A stretch of DNA of 64,000 nt from positions 4,633,957-4,697,956 of the forward strand of contig CM050450.1 in NCBI GenBank assembly GCA_027563935.2. Reading direction: 5' to 3'. The notes under the pieces were generated by a model. That model was not told the DNA's origin and did not search any database. It saw only the letters and a list, made by a program, of their open reading frames with translations. Numbering within the stretch: position 1 is the first letter of the stretch; each line of letters begins with the position of its first letter. Origin of the DNA: Costus lasius (taxonomy: Eukaryota; Streptophyta; Magnoliopsida; Zingiberales; Costaceae). Below are positions 32,700 to 40,711 of the stretch, piece after piece. The position numbers were made by a program, and so were the translations under genes.

Positions 32700-34091
32700 T
32701 AGGGCTGTGCATTCGGTACTTCGGTACCAGTACCGGTACCGAAAATTTGGTACCGAAGTACCGAATTTATTTTTTTGGTACCGGTACCGGTACCGAATAC
32801 CGAAGTTTAGATCGGCACCAATACCGATTTCCCGAAATAAACTTCGGGAAAATCCCGAAATACCGAATCAGCGTCAGCTCCAACTCTCAAAATGCATGCG
32901 AAATTGCGAATCACAATCGAAATCAAGTTCCAATTTCAATTCGAAGCTTCTTTTAATATTGACAACGTTGACTGCGGTCTGCGGCCTCGTTTCGAAAGCC
33001 GAAATCGCGTTCGAAGCCGCGACCGTCTCACGAAAACGAATGCCTCCTGCGTTCGTTCTTCGCCGCCGGTCCTCGACGCCGGAGAAGAAGGGGGAGACTG
33101 GTGAGCTCATGGCGCGCAGCAAGTTCGGCGCTGTTGCACGCTGCTCGCTGATGAAACGAACGCGGAGGCGTTCGTCTTTGTTTTCGTCGAGCACGCAGAA
33201 CGGCAGAAGGAATGGAATCCGCTGGCGTTGTCTGCGTCGAGATCTGCGGCGGCGTCCTTGGCCTCTAATTCTACGAAGACGACGCAGCGAAGATGGAAGG
33301 CGAGCTGGCGTTCGTCTGCCCTTCCAAAACCGACGATGCTTGCATCTTTAAGAGGGGAGCAGCAGACGAGCGAAAAGGAGAGAGAACTTCGGGCGGCGAC
33401 GAAGCACTCGACAGCGGCGAGCTTACCCTCTTCCGGCGACATCTCCTTCCCCTGCGTTTCCGGCGACGAGTTCTTCTCCTTCACCGTCCGGTTGACGTGA
33501 CTCGGCGGCTGTGATCTCCGACGAAGCTAAAGGCTGAGGACTGAGCGGGTGTTGCTCAGTCCTGCCGCACGCCATCCACCCATCTTCCTCGGCAATGTCT
33601 CTGATAGACATAGTCGACGCCGACGAACGCAGGTGGCGTTCGCGTTCGTGCGAAGAGACGAGGCGGAAGAGTTTTCGAACGGCTCCAGGCGTTCGAAACG
33701 AGGTTCATGTTGACCAAGTCAACAAAATCCTTTCCCCTGACTTGAATCAAATTTGTAAAATCGGGATCAGCACACAGTTCCATTGCTGACGTGGACGGGC
33801 CATCCGGGCTGGGTACGACACTAGGGCCATCGGCAGCATCGGATAGGGCCCAATTTCACCCAGCCCGGTCCACGAGATATTTGGCATAAGTATAAAAAAT
33901 TAATAAATATTTTTAATAAATTAATATAATCGGTACTTCGGGACCATAAAAAAATCCCAAAATTTTTTTATGGTCCCGGTACCGGTACCGCAATCCCGAT
34001 TTAAAAATCGGTACCGGTACCGGTACTGAAGTACCGAAATACCGAAATTTCGGTACGGTACTTCGGTACTGGTACCGAATGCTCACCCCTA
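32700..34091. mobile_element. hAT-type non-autonomous element with GC-rich cargo (1.39 kb)
   Basis: The ends are TAGGGCTGTGCATTCGGTAC and, reversed, TAGGGGTGAGCATTCGGTAC. They are flanked by the perfect 8-bp duplication TATAAATG (32692-32699 and 34092-34099). Copy B has the empty site, with a single TATAAATG at about 53992-53999. An 8-bp duplication with TAGGG ends is typical of hAT elements. Both subterminal zones are built of GGTACC-rich repeats (32714-32820 and 33930-34080). The interior (about 32880-33800) is GC-rich with GGCGTTCG repeats, encodes no transposase and may be captured host sequence. Confidence 0.85.
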
Positions 34092-34406
34092 TATAAATGT
34101 TGTTCAACACTTTGTTTCTTTATGAATTTAATTTAAAAGGACTTTTGAGTTTTGTGGGGGATTGTTGGAGTTTAAGAAAACCCAAAAATCACTTAGTCCC
34201 ACATTGGGGGAGTTGGAAGGGATACTTAGGTTTAAAGGTAGTTGTCACTTCTCTAGCCTATTGAGGTTTTTAAGGGGCATCAACTACCTAAACCAAGTTA
34301 ATCCAATACACGCGCGCACGCGTGCGCGCCTCGCCTTGCCACGCCGAGCCGGGGTCGTGGGTGCGGGTTTATCGGGCAATTAATTTATTTCTTTATTTAA
34401 GCCCGT

Positions 34407-34443
<37 letters not shown>

Positions 34444-34596
34444 TAATTAAGACTATATTTATATAACTCTTAATTATGGTCATTAGCGTGCCTATTTAGG
34501 GGTACGCACGAGACCACATTATTAGTAATATGTTATTTCGAGATAGCTAATTTTAGTCCTTCTCGAATTAACGTCGTTGCCCTGGCCACCCTCCTT

Positions 34597-34609
34597 CTCT
34601 ATATAATAG
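34597..34609 (+). promoter_or_regulatory. Putative LTR TATA box
   Basis: CTCTATATAATAG lies in the 3' LTR, upstream of the segment that is shared again with the 5' LTR (AGTCGTACGCTTCTCGC). This segment is deleted from both 5' LTRs. The role is inferred from sequence and position only. Confidence 0.5.
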
Positions 34610-34824
34610 AAGGCTGGGCGACAAGAGCAGACACACACAGTCGTACGCTTCTCGCTCTCCGCTCTCTTCCTCTTTTTGCTGAATGACATTGAAAGGTGGC
34701 AGTGACAGCCGTCCCACAGTCGCGCCGGTAGGGACGCTACATCGGTTGTATCTTCGGGCAACCATCCGGATAAAAGCTTGCACGCCAAAGCTCGAAAATT
34801 TGCCTAAAGACAAACCTCGGTCGC

Positions 34825-35804
34825 TAGGGCTGAGCATATGGTACTGGTACCGAAGTACCATACCGAAATTTTCGGTATTCGGTATTTCGGTACCGGTAAT
34901 TCTGTGTTTCAGTACTTCGGTACCGGTACCGATTTGTAAATCAGGACTACGGTACCGGTACCGGGATAAAAAAAATTCGGGATTTTTTTATGGTACCGAA
35001 GTACCGATATTATTTATTTATTATTATTTTTTATAATAATAAATGACTTAATATTTGTTTTGGAGTTAAATGAAATGTGTTATGATAACAGTCCACCTAA
35101 CCTTGAAGATGAAGGAAAAATGTCCTAGGCACGAAGCCCGTGCCTAATTCTTACGCACGGTGTTAATCCACTGTTAGTATTTACGTATCCCGAAAAAAAA
35201 CTAATCTACCGTTCAAAGAGCGCATATCCCAAAGCAAAAAACAGAATCTAACAGAAGCAACCTGCTGTTATGTTTGAAAAAGTTTGACAATAAATGTACC
35301 AAGTTCGACAATAATTATCGTCGAACTTTGTATATATATTGTCTAACTTGGTTATGTTTGAAAAAGCTCGACAATAGATGTACCAAGTGCAACAATAATT
35401 ATCGTCGAACTTTGTATATATATTGTTGAACTTGGTTATGTTTGAAAAAGTTCGATGATATATGTACAAAGTTCGATAATAATTATCGTCGAACTTCGTG
35501 TATATATTGTCGAACTTCGTATAATTATCGTCGAACTTTGTCATATATTATCAAAACTTGACTAAAACTTGCATAAACTAATAGAAAATGTGTAGAATAT
35601 TTTGTTATGAAATGTAGTAAATTTATTTTAATTTTTTTCCAGCTTTTTTTCCCAAGCTAATTTCTCTTTTCTTGGAGAATTTGGGATTTCAGGACCGGTA
35701 CCGAACTTCCGAATTGGAATTCGGTACCTGTACTAGTACAAAAAAATTTTAGTTCGGGAGTTTGGTACCGGTACTGGTACCGAAATCTCGATTGCTCCCC
35801 CTTA
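34825..35804. mobile_element. Second hAT-type element, GGTACC-rich ends
   Basis: Left end TAGGGCTGAGCATATGGTAC and right end (reversed) TAAGGGGGAGCAATCG. The flanks TCGGTCGC (34817-34824) and TAGGTCGC (35805-35812) form an 8-bp target duplication with one mismatch. The 5' LTR at 28350 shows the uninterrupted CTCGGTCGCTTCC. Its subterminal GGTACC repeats are like those of the 1.39 kb element, so the two are related. There is no transposase. Copy B keeps only the left half (56829-57330). Confidence 0.75.
35267..35545. repeat. Tandem palindromic repeats inside the second hAT element
   Basis: Three units of about 86 bp begin GTTATGTTTGAAAAAG near 35267, 35353 and 35436. Each holds a near-perfect palindrome with arms TTCGACAATAA and TTATCGTCGAA. 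A partial fourth unit follows to about 35545. The periodic minus-strand frame (DNYCRTWYIY units) is a by-product of the repeats. Confidence 0.75.
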
Positions 35805-35901
35805 TAGGTCGCCTCGATTCTTTCTAATCTTCTATTTTATTGTTATTAAATCAGCAAAATTATTTGATCTTGTTATTTGATTTTACAGCATATTCGCAAC
35901 A

Positions 35902-36110
35902 TGCACTCAGTTGTTTGCACGTCTCGGCTCCTGCTCATTGATAACTCTGTCCCGGTAACTTTCGGCTCTCCACTGTCTGCATGTCTCGGCTCCTGCTCAT
36001 TGATAGCTTTGTCCCGAAAACTTTCGGCTCTCTTATTGACCCTCTGATCTCGGCTCTCTGTGTGTCTGGCCTCCTTCTCGTCGATAGCTCTCTTCCTGAA
36101 ACTTTCAGCT
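35902..36110 (-). repeat. 81-bp array resumed after the copia element
   Basis: TTGTTTGCACGTCTCGGCTC, CTGTCCCGGTAACTTTCGGC and TCTCTTATTGACCCTC continue the array interrupted at 27939. This confirms that the copia element inserted into the array. About two and a half units remain. Confidence 0.65.
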
Positions 36111-36272
36111 CAACTTGGAAGCATATCCCGGCTTATCGTCCAAAACTCTGTTCCGGCTGCTCGGATCCTGTGTGCTCAGGGCGGGGTCCCTGGCTTGGCG
36201 AGGAGACCTTGCTTCCGTCAGAGATACTTGTGATCTCATGGATAGCCCGGATGCTATTAGCGACAAAGCCAT
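36111..36272 (-). pseudogene. Family F core-module remnant
   Basis: On the minus strand it reads GFVANSIRAIHEITSISDGS, KVSSPSQGPRPEHTGSEQPE and QSFGR to a stop, with an LDDKPGYAS-like tail in another frame. N-terminus and leader are gone. Its right edge at 36272 joins an AT-rich scrap, and the 3' block of the next copy follows at 36345. Confidence 0.6.
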
Positions 36273-36344
36273 ATTTTATTAAACGTTCAAATCCAATCCT
36301 ATATAAGATTTCTAGACAAAAATCTTGCCTGAGAATTTTTGTCC

Positions 36345-36440
36345 ATCATCTCCCTTTATTAAACGTACAGCCATAATTTATACTAATTTTCGAGGCTACT
36401 GTTTACTTAACTTAGTTGGGTCATGGGTCATTAACTCGAC
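36345..36440 (-). other. Family F conserved 3' block, copy 3
   Basis: ATCATCTCCCTTTATTAAAC, ACAGCCATAATTTATAC and CTTAGTTGGGTC match the block found at the tail of each family array. Here it overlaps and follows the stop codon of the 505-codon ORF, so it is probably 3' UTR or polyadenylation sequence. On the minus strand it includes TTTAATAAAGGGAG, with an AATAAA signal. Confidence 0.55.
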
Positions 36441-37938
36441 TGCCAATCGAATGGTTGTCGGCTGCTTGGATGTTAGGCTGCTTCGGCTGCTCGGATGTTG
36501 GCGGCTTATGGTGAGAACTTTCTCTCGGCTGCTCGGATGTTGGTTGCTTATGTTGCTTTGGCTGCTCGGATGTTGGTGGCTTATGGTGAGAACTTTGTCC
36601 CGACTGCTTGGATGTTGGCTGCTTATGGTGAGGTCCCTGCCTGGGATCCAAGCCGCTGCTCTCCACAGGAGACTTGGATGTTGTCTGCTTAGGCTGAGGT
36701 CCTTGGCTTGACGAGGAGATCTTGCTTCTGTCAGAAATAGTTGTGATCTCATCTTGGAAAGCCCGGATGATGTTATCGACAAAGCGCGATAGCCTAGGAT
36801 CCAAGCCGCTGCTCTCCTCAGGAGACTTGGATTTTGGCTGAGGTCCTTGGCTTGACGAGGAGATTTTGCTTCCGTCAGAGATAGTTGTGATCTCATCTTG
36901 GAGAGCCCGGATGCTGTTAGCGACAAAGTGCGACAGCTTGGGATCCAAGCCGCTGCTCTCCTCAGGAGACTTGGATATTGTCTGCTTAGGCTGAGGTCCT
37001 TGGCTTGACGAGGAGATTTTGCTTCCGTCAGAGATAGTTGTGATCTCATCTTGGAGAGCCCGGATGCTGTTAGCGACAAAGCGCGATAGCTTGGGATCCA
37101 AGCCGCTGCTCTCCTCAGGAGACTTGGATATTGTCTGCTTAGGCTGAGGTCCTAGGCTTGACGAGGAGATTTTGCTTCCGTCAGAGATAGTTGTGAGCTC
37201 ATCTTGGAGAGCCCGGATGCTGTTAGCGACAAAGCGCGACAGCCTGGGATCCAAGCCGCTGCTCTCCTTAGGAGACTTGGATATTGTCTGCTTAGGCTGA
37301 GGTCCTTGGCTTGACGAGGAGATTTTGCTTCCGTCAGAGATAGTTGTGATCTCATCTTGGAGAGCCCGGATGCTGTTAGCGACAGAGCGCGACAGCTTGG
37401 GATCCAAGCCGCTGCTCTCCTCACGAGACTTGGATATTGTCTGCTTAGGCTGAGGTCCTTGGCTTGACGAGGAGATTTTGCTTCCGTCAGAGGTACTTGC
37501 AATCTCATCTTGGAAAGCCCGGATGCTGTTAGCGACAAAGCGCGACAGCCTGGGATCCAAGCCGCTGCTCTCCTTAGGAGACTTGGATATTGTCTGCTTA
37601 GGCTGAGGTCCTTGGCTTGACGAGGAAATTTTGCTTCCGTCGGAGATATTGTTGATCTCCTTAATGTGAGCCTCTATGCCGTTAGCGACAAACCTCAACG
37701 GCACAGGATCCGCGACTTCGCTCTTCGCAAGAGAGTTGAAAACTCTGGCGAGTTCTTCGAGATCGCTTGTGGAAGCCTTCCCCGACATAACCCGCACCTC
37801 TCCGATACTCCTATTTGCTTCGTTGGGGAACGCACTGAACTTATTATGATCATCACGGCTCTTTGATTTGTTTATGACACTTGCGAGGATGGTCGCCATG
37901 GCGGTTATGAAGGCGGCTATAATGACTTCGATCGCCAT
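36421..37938 (-). CDS. Family F copy 3: 505-residue repeat protein, intact
   Basis: The start is the ATG at 37938; in frame upstream there is only a TTG and then a stop. Residues 1-23 (MAIEVIIAAFITAMATILAS) form one hydrophobic segment, a possible signal anchor. Residues 24-75 are charged. Residues 76-123 are a degenerate first module. Residues 124-426 are six tandem modules of 51 residues (the fifth has 48), each with a predicted amphipathic helix LSRFVANSIRALQDEI and a Ser-rich linker KISSSSQGPQPKQTISKS. Residues 427-505 are His/Pro/Gln/Ser-rich with repeated HHKPPTSEQPKQ. No catalytic motif is seen. The only length change among the modules is 9 bp, which preserves the frame. I do not recognise the protein. 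A host gene or element cargo are both possible. Confidence 0.55.
   Translation of the reverse strand: MAIEVIIAAFITAMATILASVINKSKSRDDHNKFSAFPNEANRSIGEVRVMSGKASTSDLEELARVFNSLAKSEVADPVPLRFVANGIEAHIKEINNISDGSKISSSSQGPQPKQTISKSPKESSGLDPRLSRFVANSIRAFQDEIASTSDGSKISSSSQGPQPKQTISKSREESSGLDPKLSRSVANSIRALQDEITTISDGSKISSSSQGPQPKQTISKSPKESSGLDPRLSRFVANSIRALQDELTTISDGSKISSSSLGPQPKQTISKSPEESSGLDPKLSRFVANSIRALQDEITTISDGSKISSSSQGPQPKQTISKSPEESSGLDPKLSHFVANSIRALQDEITTISDGSKISSSSQGPQPKSKSPEESSGLDPRLSRFVDNIIRAFQDEITTISDRSKISSSSQGPQPKQTTSKSPVESSGLDPRQGPHHKQPTSKQSGQSSHHKPPTSEQPKQHKQPTSEQPRESSHHKPPTSEQPKQPNIQAADNHSIGSRVNDP
36661..37569 (-). repeat. In-frame 153-bp tandem array in family F copy 3
   Basis: There are six units of 153 bp (one of 144). 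Each contains GGATCCAAGCCGCTGCTCTC, TTGACGAGGAGATTTTGCTT and TCTTGGAGAGCCCGGATGCT on the plus strand. Units differ by scattered substitutions only. All are multiples of three and none introduces a stop on the minus strand. Confidence 0.9.
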
Positions 37939-38110
37939 CTTGTCTCTCAACTCTTCGCCTGTGTATGTGTGGAAGCACCCTAATTATAGAACCCTCAGTT
38001 TTCTGAAAGTATCTCCCCTTTAAGACAAGTATAATTAACTCTCATTAACACTAGCGCTGCTTCGAAGAAGATTCTTCGTTGCCTTTCCTCTCCTTTGGCT
38101 AATTCCTAAT
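37939..38110 (-). promoter_or_regulatory. Family F leader and TATA-type promoter, copy 3
   Basis: The minus strand TTCTATAATTAGGG (about 37978-37991) lies about 45 bases upstream of the ATG. The leader ends GAGTTGAGAGACAAG. The block is almost identical to those at 9894, 38458 and 40712. Confidence 0.55.
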
Positions 38111-38117
38111 TGGTTTC

Positions 38118-38340
38118 TTAGCTTTGAAGAAAACGTGTATAACGACTTCTAATTTGAAGAACATTCTTATCTGTCACTGGGACCGCCTCAACCACCACGC
38201 GTTGGCCGAAAGTCGAAACCAACTCGCATGATCGCACCAAAATTCTTGCCATGTATTCTCTAATTGTGTCGTTATGCGGATCAACGTTCAATTCAGCTCG
38301 AAATTTCCACGCCTTGTTCAATGCGATGAATTGACTTTAA
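38118..38340 (-). pseudogene. Unrecognised conserved reading frame G, copy 2
   Basis: The minus-strand frame reads NKAWKFRAELNVDPHNDTI, REYMARILVRSCELVS and TFGQRVVVEAVPVTDKN, ending at 38118. Compared with the copy at 8336-8549 it lacks about 13 bp inside, which changes the frame. It has no ATG at its left boundary; the frame opens with TTG. It lies upstream of the copy 3 promoter block on the same strand. The function is unknown. Confidence 0.3.
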
Positions 38341-38344
38341 ATCC

Positions 38345-38457
38345 CTTTTTATAAAGTTGTTAAGATCATCACGGCTCTGTGGTTTTTCCCAGAATTTTGT
38401 TGCGAGCAAGGAAGTCGCGGCGGTTATCAAGGAGGCTATAATGACTTCGATCGCCAT
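38345..38457 (-). pseudogene. Family F copy 4, N-terminus only
   Basis: It reads MAIEVIIASLITAATSLLAT and KFWEKPQSRDDLNNFI from the conserved ATG, then leaves the family sequence and runs through KRDLKSIHRIEQGVEISS into a stop, where frame G sequence begins in another frame. It is a truncated gene fused to its downstream neighbour by deletion. Confidence 0.65.
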
Positions 38458-38630
38458 CTTGTCTCTCAACTCTTCGCCTGTGTATGTGTGGAAGCACCCT
38501 AATTATAGAACCCTCAGTTTTCTGAAAGTATCTCCCCTTTAAGACAAGTATAATTAACTCTCATTAACACTAGCGCTGCTTCGAAGAAGATTCTTCGTTG
38601 CCTTTCCTCTCCTTTGGCTAATTCCTAATT
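38458..38630 (-). promoter_or_regulatory. Family F leader and promoter, copy 4
   Basis: The same block as at 37939 (CCCTAATTATAGAACCCTC, CTTTAAGACAAGTATAATTA, GCTTCGAAGAAGATTC). It ends at 38630 where an LTR fragment begins. Confidence 0.5.
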
Positions 38631-38761
38631 TCTCTACAGTCGTGCCTGCAAGAATACTCGTTTGTATTCTAGGTGTTTAATTTAAAATTAACTTGTACGA
38701 GAGCTCAAATTTTCACATAAGCTCAAGCCGTAATACGACTCAGAGTTCTATTTTTCTAACA
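38631..38761 (+). mobile_element. Copia LTR end fragment
   Basis: It matches the last 130 bp of the LTR at 62137-62486 (GAATACTCGTTTGTATTC, CGAGAGCTCAAATTTTCAC, GTTCTATTTTTCTAACA). It starts abruptly after the copy 4 promoter block, so the rest of the LTR is deleted here. Confidence 0.7.
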
Positions 38762-38925
38762 TAAACGTTTTAATCCGATCCTATATAAGATTTCTAGACA
38801 AGAATCTTGCTGGGAATTTTTGTCCATCATCTCCCATTATTAAACATACAGCCATGTTTGGTACTAATTTCCAAATGTACCGTTTACCTAACTGAGTTGG
38901 GTGGAGTAACTCGATTGCGCGTCGG

Positions 38926-39935
38926 CAAACTGCTTGTTTAGTGATACTCGGCTCTGGGCTCCCTGCGCGTCGGCAAACTGCTTTGTTAGTGACACTCGGC
39001 TCTGGGCTCCCTGCGCATCGGCAAACTACTTTGTTAGTGACACTCAGCTCTGGGATCCCAGCGCGTCGGCAAACTGCTTTGTTAGTGACACTCGGCTCTA
39101 GGCTCCCTACGTGTCGGCAACCTGCTTTGTTAGTGACACTCGGCTCTAGGCACCCTGCTCGTCGGCAACTGCTTTGTTAGTGACACTCGGCTCTGGGCTC
39201 CCTGCGCGTCGGCAAACTGCTTTGTTAGTGACACTCGGCTCTGGCTCCCAGCGCGTCGGCAAACTGCTTTGTTAATGACACTCGGCTCTAGGCTCCCTGC
39301 GCATCGGCAAACTGCATTGTCAGTGATTCTTGGCTCTGGGCTCCCTGCTCGTCAGCAAACTGCTTTGTTAGTGACACTCGGCTCTGGGCTCCTTGCGCGT
39401 CGGCAAACTGCTAGGCTCCCTGCGCGTAGGCAAACTGCTTTGTTAGTGACACTCGGCTCTAGGCTCCCAGTGCGTCGGCAAACTGCTTTGTTAGTGACAC
39501 TCGGCTCTGGGCTCTCTGTGCGTCGGCAAACTGCTAGGCTCCCTACGCATCGGCAAACTGCTTTGTTAGTGACACTCAACTCTGGGCTCCTAGTGCGTCG
39601 GCAAACTGCTTTGTTAGTGACACTCGGCTCTGGGCTCCCTGCGCGTCAGCAAACTGCTTTGTTAGTGACACTCGGCTCTGGGCTCCCTGCTCGTCGGCAA
39701 GCTGCTTTGTTAGTGACACTCGGCTCTGGGCTCCCTGCGCGTCGGCAAACTGCTGGGTTCCCTGCGCGTTGGCAAATTGCTTTGTTAGTGACACTCGGCT
39801 CTGGGGCTCCCTGCGCATCGGCAAAACTGCTTTGTTAGTAACACTTGGCTCTGGGCTTCCAGCGCATCGGCAAACTGCTTTGTTAATGACACTCGGCTCT
39901 GGGCTCCTTGCGCATCGGCAAATTGATTATAACTC
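38926..39935 (-). repeat. 48-bp minisatellite, about 20 units
   Basis: The unit core is TTTGTTAGTGACACTCGGCT followed by CTGGGCTCCCTGCGCGTCGG and CAAACTGC. Several units are shortened to about 27 bp. In the family sense strand (minus) the unit encodes QFADAQGAQSRVSLTK, continuing the C-terminus of copy 5. After about two and a half units a one-base change shifts the frame. Because 48 is divisible by three, other frames are also open, which explains the 79- and 189-codon plus-strand frames. The family 3' block lies just left of it (38820-38920). The whole block recurs at 62641-63640. Confidence 0.9.
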
Positions 39936-40711
39936 TGTTTCGTCTGCCCGGATATTGTCTGCTTACGGTGAGAACTGTGTCTCAGCTGCTCGGATATTGA
40001 CTGCCTACTGTGAGAACTCTGTCCTGGCTGCTCAAATATTGATTGTCCCGGCTGTACAGTCTGCTCGGATCTTGCCTGCTCATGGCGAGGTCCCTGGCTT
40101 GGCGAGGAGATCTTGCTTCCGTCAGAAATACTTGTGATCGCATCTTTGTGATCCCGGATGTTTTTAGCGACAAAGCGCAACAGCATGGGATCCGAGCCAC
40201 TGCTCGCCGCAAGAGACTCGAATTCGTTGGCGAGTTGTTCGAGATGGCCTGTGGAAGCCGGCCTCCGCATAACCCGCTCCTTACGATCATCACGGCTCTC
40301 TGGTTTTTCCGAGGCTTCTGAGAGCATGGTCGCCGTAGAACTCTATCCCGGCTGCATGAATATTGTCTGCTTAGGGCTAGGTCCCTGGCGTAGCGAGGAG
40401 ATCTTGCTTCTGACAGAGATACTTGTGATCTCATCTTCGAGAGCCCGGATGCTGTTCGAGACAATACCCAACTGCCCGGGATCCGAGCCGCTGCTCTCCG
40501 AAAGAGACTTGAATTTGTCGGCGAGTTGATTGAGATGGCGTGTGGGAGCCGGCCTCAGCATAACCGGCTCCTCTTTGATACTCCTATCTGCTTTCTTGAG
40601 GAACGCAATGAAGTTCGTAAGATCATCACTGCTCTGTGGTTTTTCCCAGAATTTTGTGAGCAAGGAAGTCGCGCCGGTTATGAAGGCGGCTATAATAACT
40701 TCGATCGCCAT
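39785..40711 (-). pseudogene. Family F copy 5, two modules and 48-bp array, one nonsense change
   Basis: The ATG at 40711 starts MAIEVIIAAFITGATSLLTK, then RHLNQLADKFKSLSESSGSD and SNSIRALEDEITSISVRSKI. A TAG at 40343-40345 follows MQPG, exactly where copy 1 has CAG (KQPGQSS). Past this stop the same frame continues with TMLSEASEKPESRDD, a second module (FESLAASSGSDPMLLRFVAK, NIRDHKDAITSISDGS), a Gln/Ser-rich tail and QFADAQGAQSRVSLTK units from the minisatellite. It ends at 39785 after a one-base frameshift near 39825. A single C-to-T transition therefore separates two halves of what looks like one gene. Confidence 0.6.

Larger units (their letters stand above)
23222..35324 (+). repeat. Segmental duplication, copy A
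   Basis: This 12.1 kb matches 41195-57330 in the same orientation, starting from AAATTTATAAAATATAG. The offset is exactly 17973 bp over the first several hundred bases, with only scattered substitutions. It contains an LTR fragment, a T-rich spacer, a minus-strand copia remnant, a family F 3' block with an 81-bp array, and the RT-less copia element. The only large insertion private to this copy is a hAT element (32700-34091). About 1.6 kb of copy B (43106-44702) is missing near 25127. Confidence 0.9.
27940..35901 (+). mobile_element. RT-less Ty1/copia element, copy A
   Basis: The 5' LTR begins TGTTGGAGTTTAAG at 27940 and the 3' LTR begins with the same words at 34163 after the polypurine tract TTTTGTGGGGGAT. 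Between them are gag, protease, integrase and RNase H, but no RT. The left target flank is GGCTC (27935-27939) and the right flank TGCAC is a decayed match. It inserted into the 81-bp array, which resumes at 35902. A solo LTR and two hAT elements are nested inside it. Confidence 0.85.
34163..35901 (+). mobile_element. Copia A 3' LTR, split by a hAT element
   Basis: It starts TGTTGGAGTTTAAG after the polypurine tract and ends CGCAACA at 35901. It is split by the element at 34825-35804, leaving roughly 760 bp of LTR. It contains a (TTA)n tract at about 34408-34440 and a TATA box near 34600. The 3' LTR of copy B (54065 onward) has an additional LTR nested in it. Confidence 0.8.

Noticed and set aside
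34163..35901. Target duplication of the copia element taken as perfect.
   Set aside because: The left flank is GGCTC and the right is TGCAC, only a partial match. The insertion is supported by the array resuming on the right, not by a clean duplication.
38060..38085. GAAGAATCTTCTTCGAAG upstream of family F as a heat-shock element.
   Set aside because: The GAA and TTC blocks are not spaced at the required five-base intervals. It is noted only as a palindromic motif.
39269..39838. A 189-codon plus-strand frame in the 48-bp array (and 216 codons at 62994-63644).
   Set aside because: The frame is open because the period is a multiple of three. The family sense strand is minus, and the plus frame has no leader or conserved start.
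38926..39935. Regular 48-bp repeats that might suggest a CRISPR array.
   Set aside because: Units are directly adjacent without unique spacers, unit length varies, and the context is a plant genome. It is a minisatellite.
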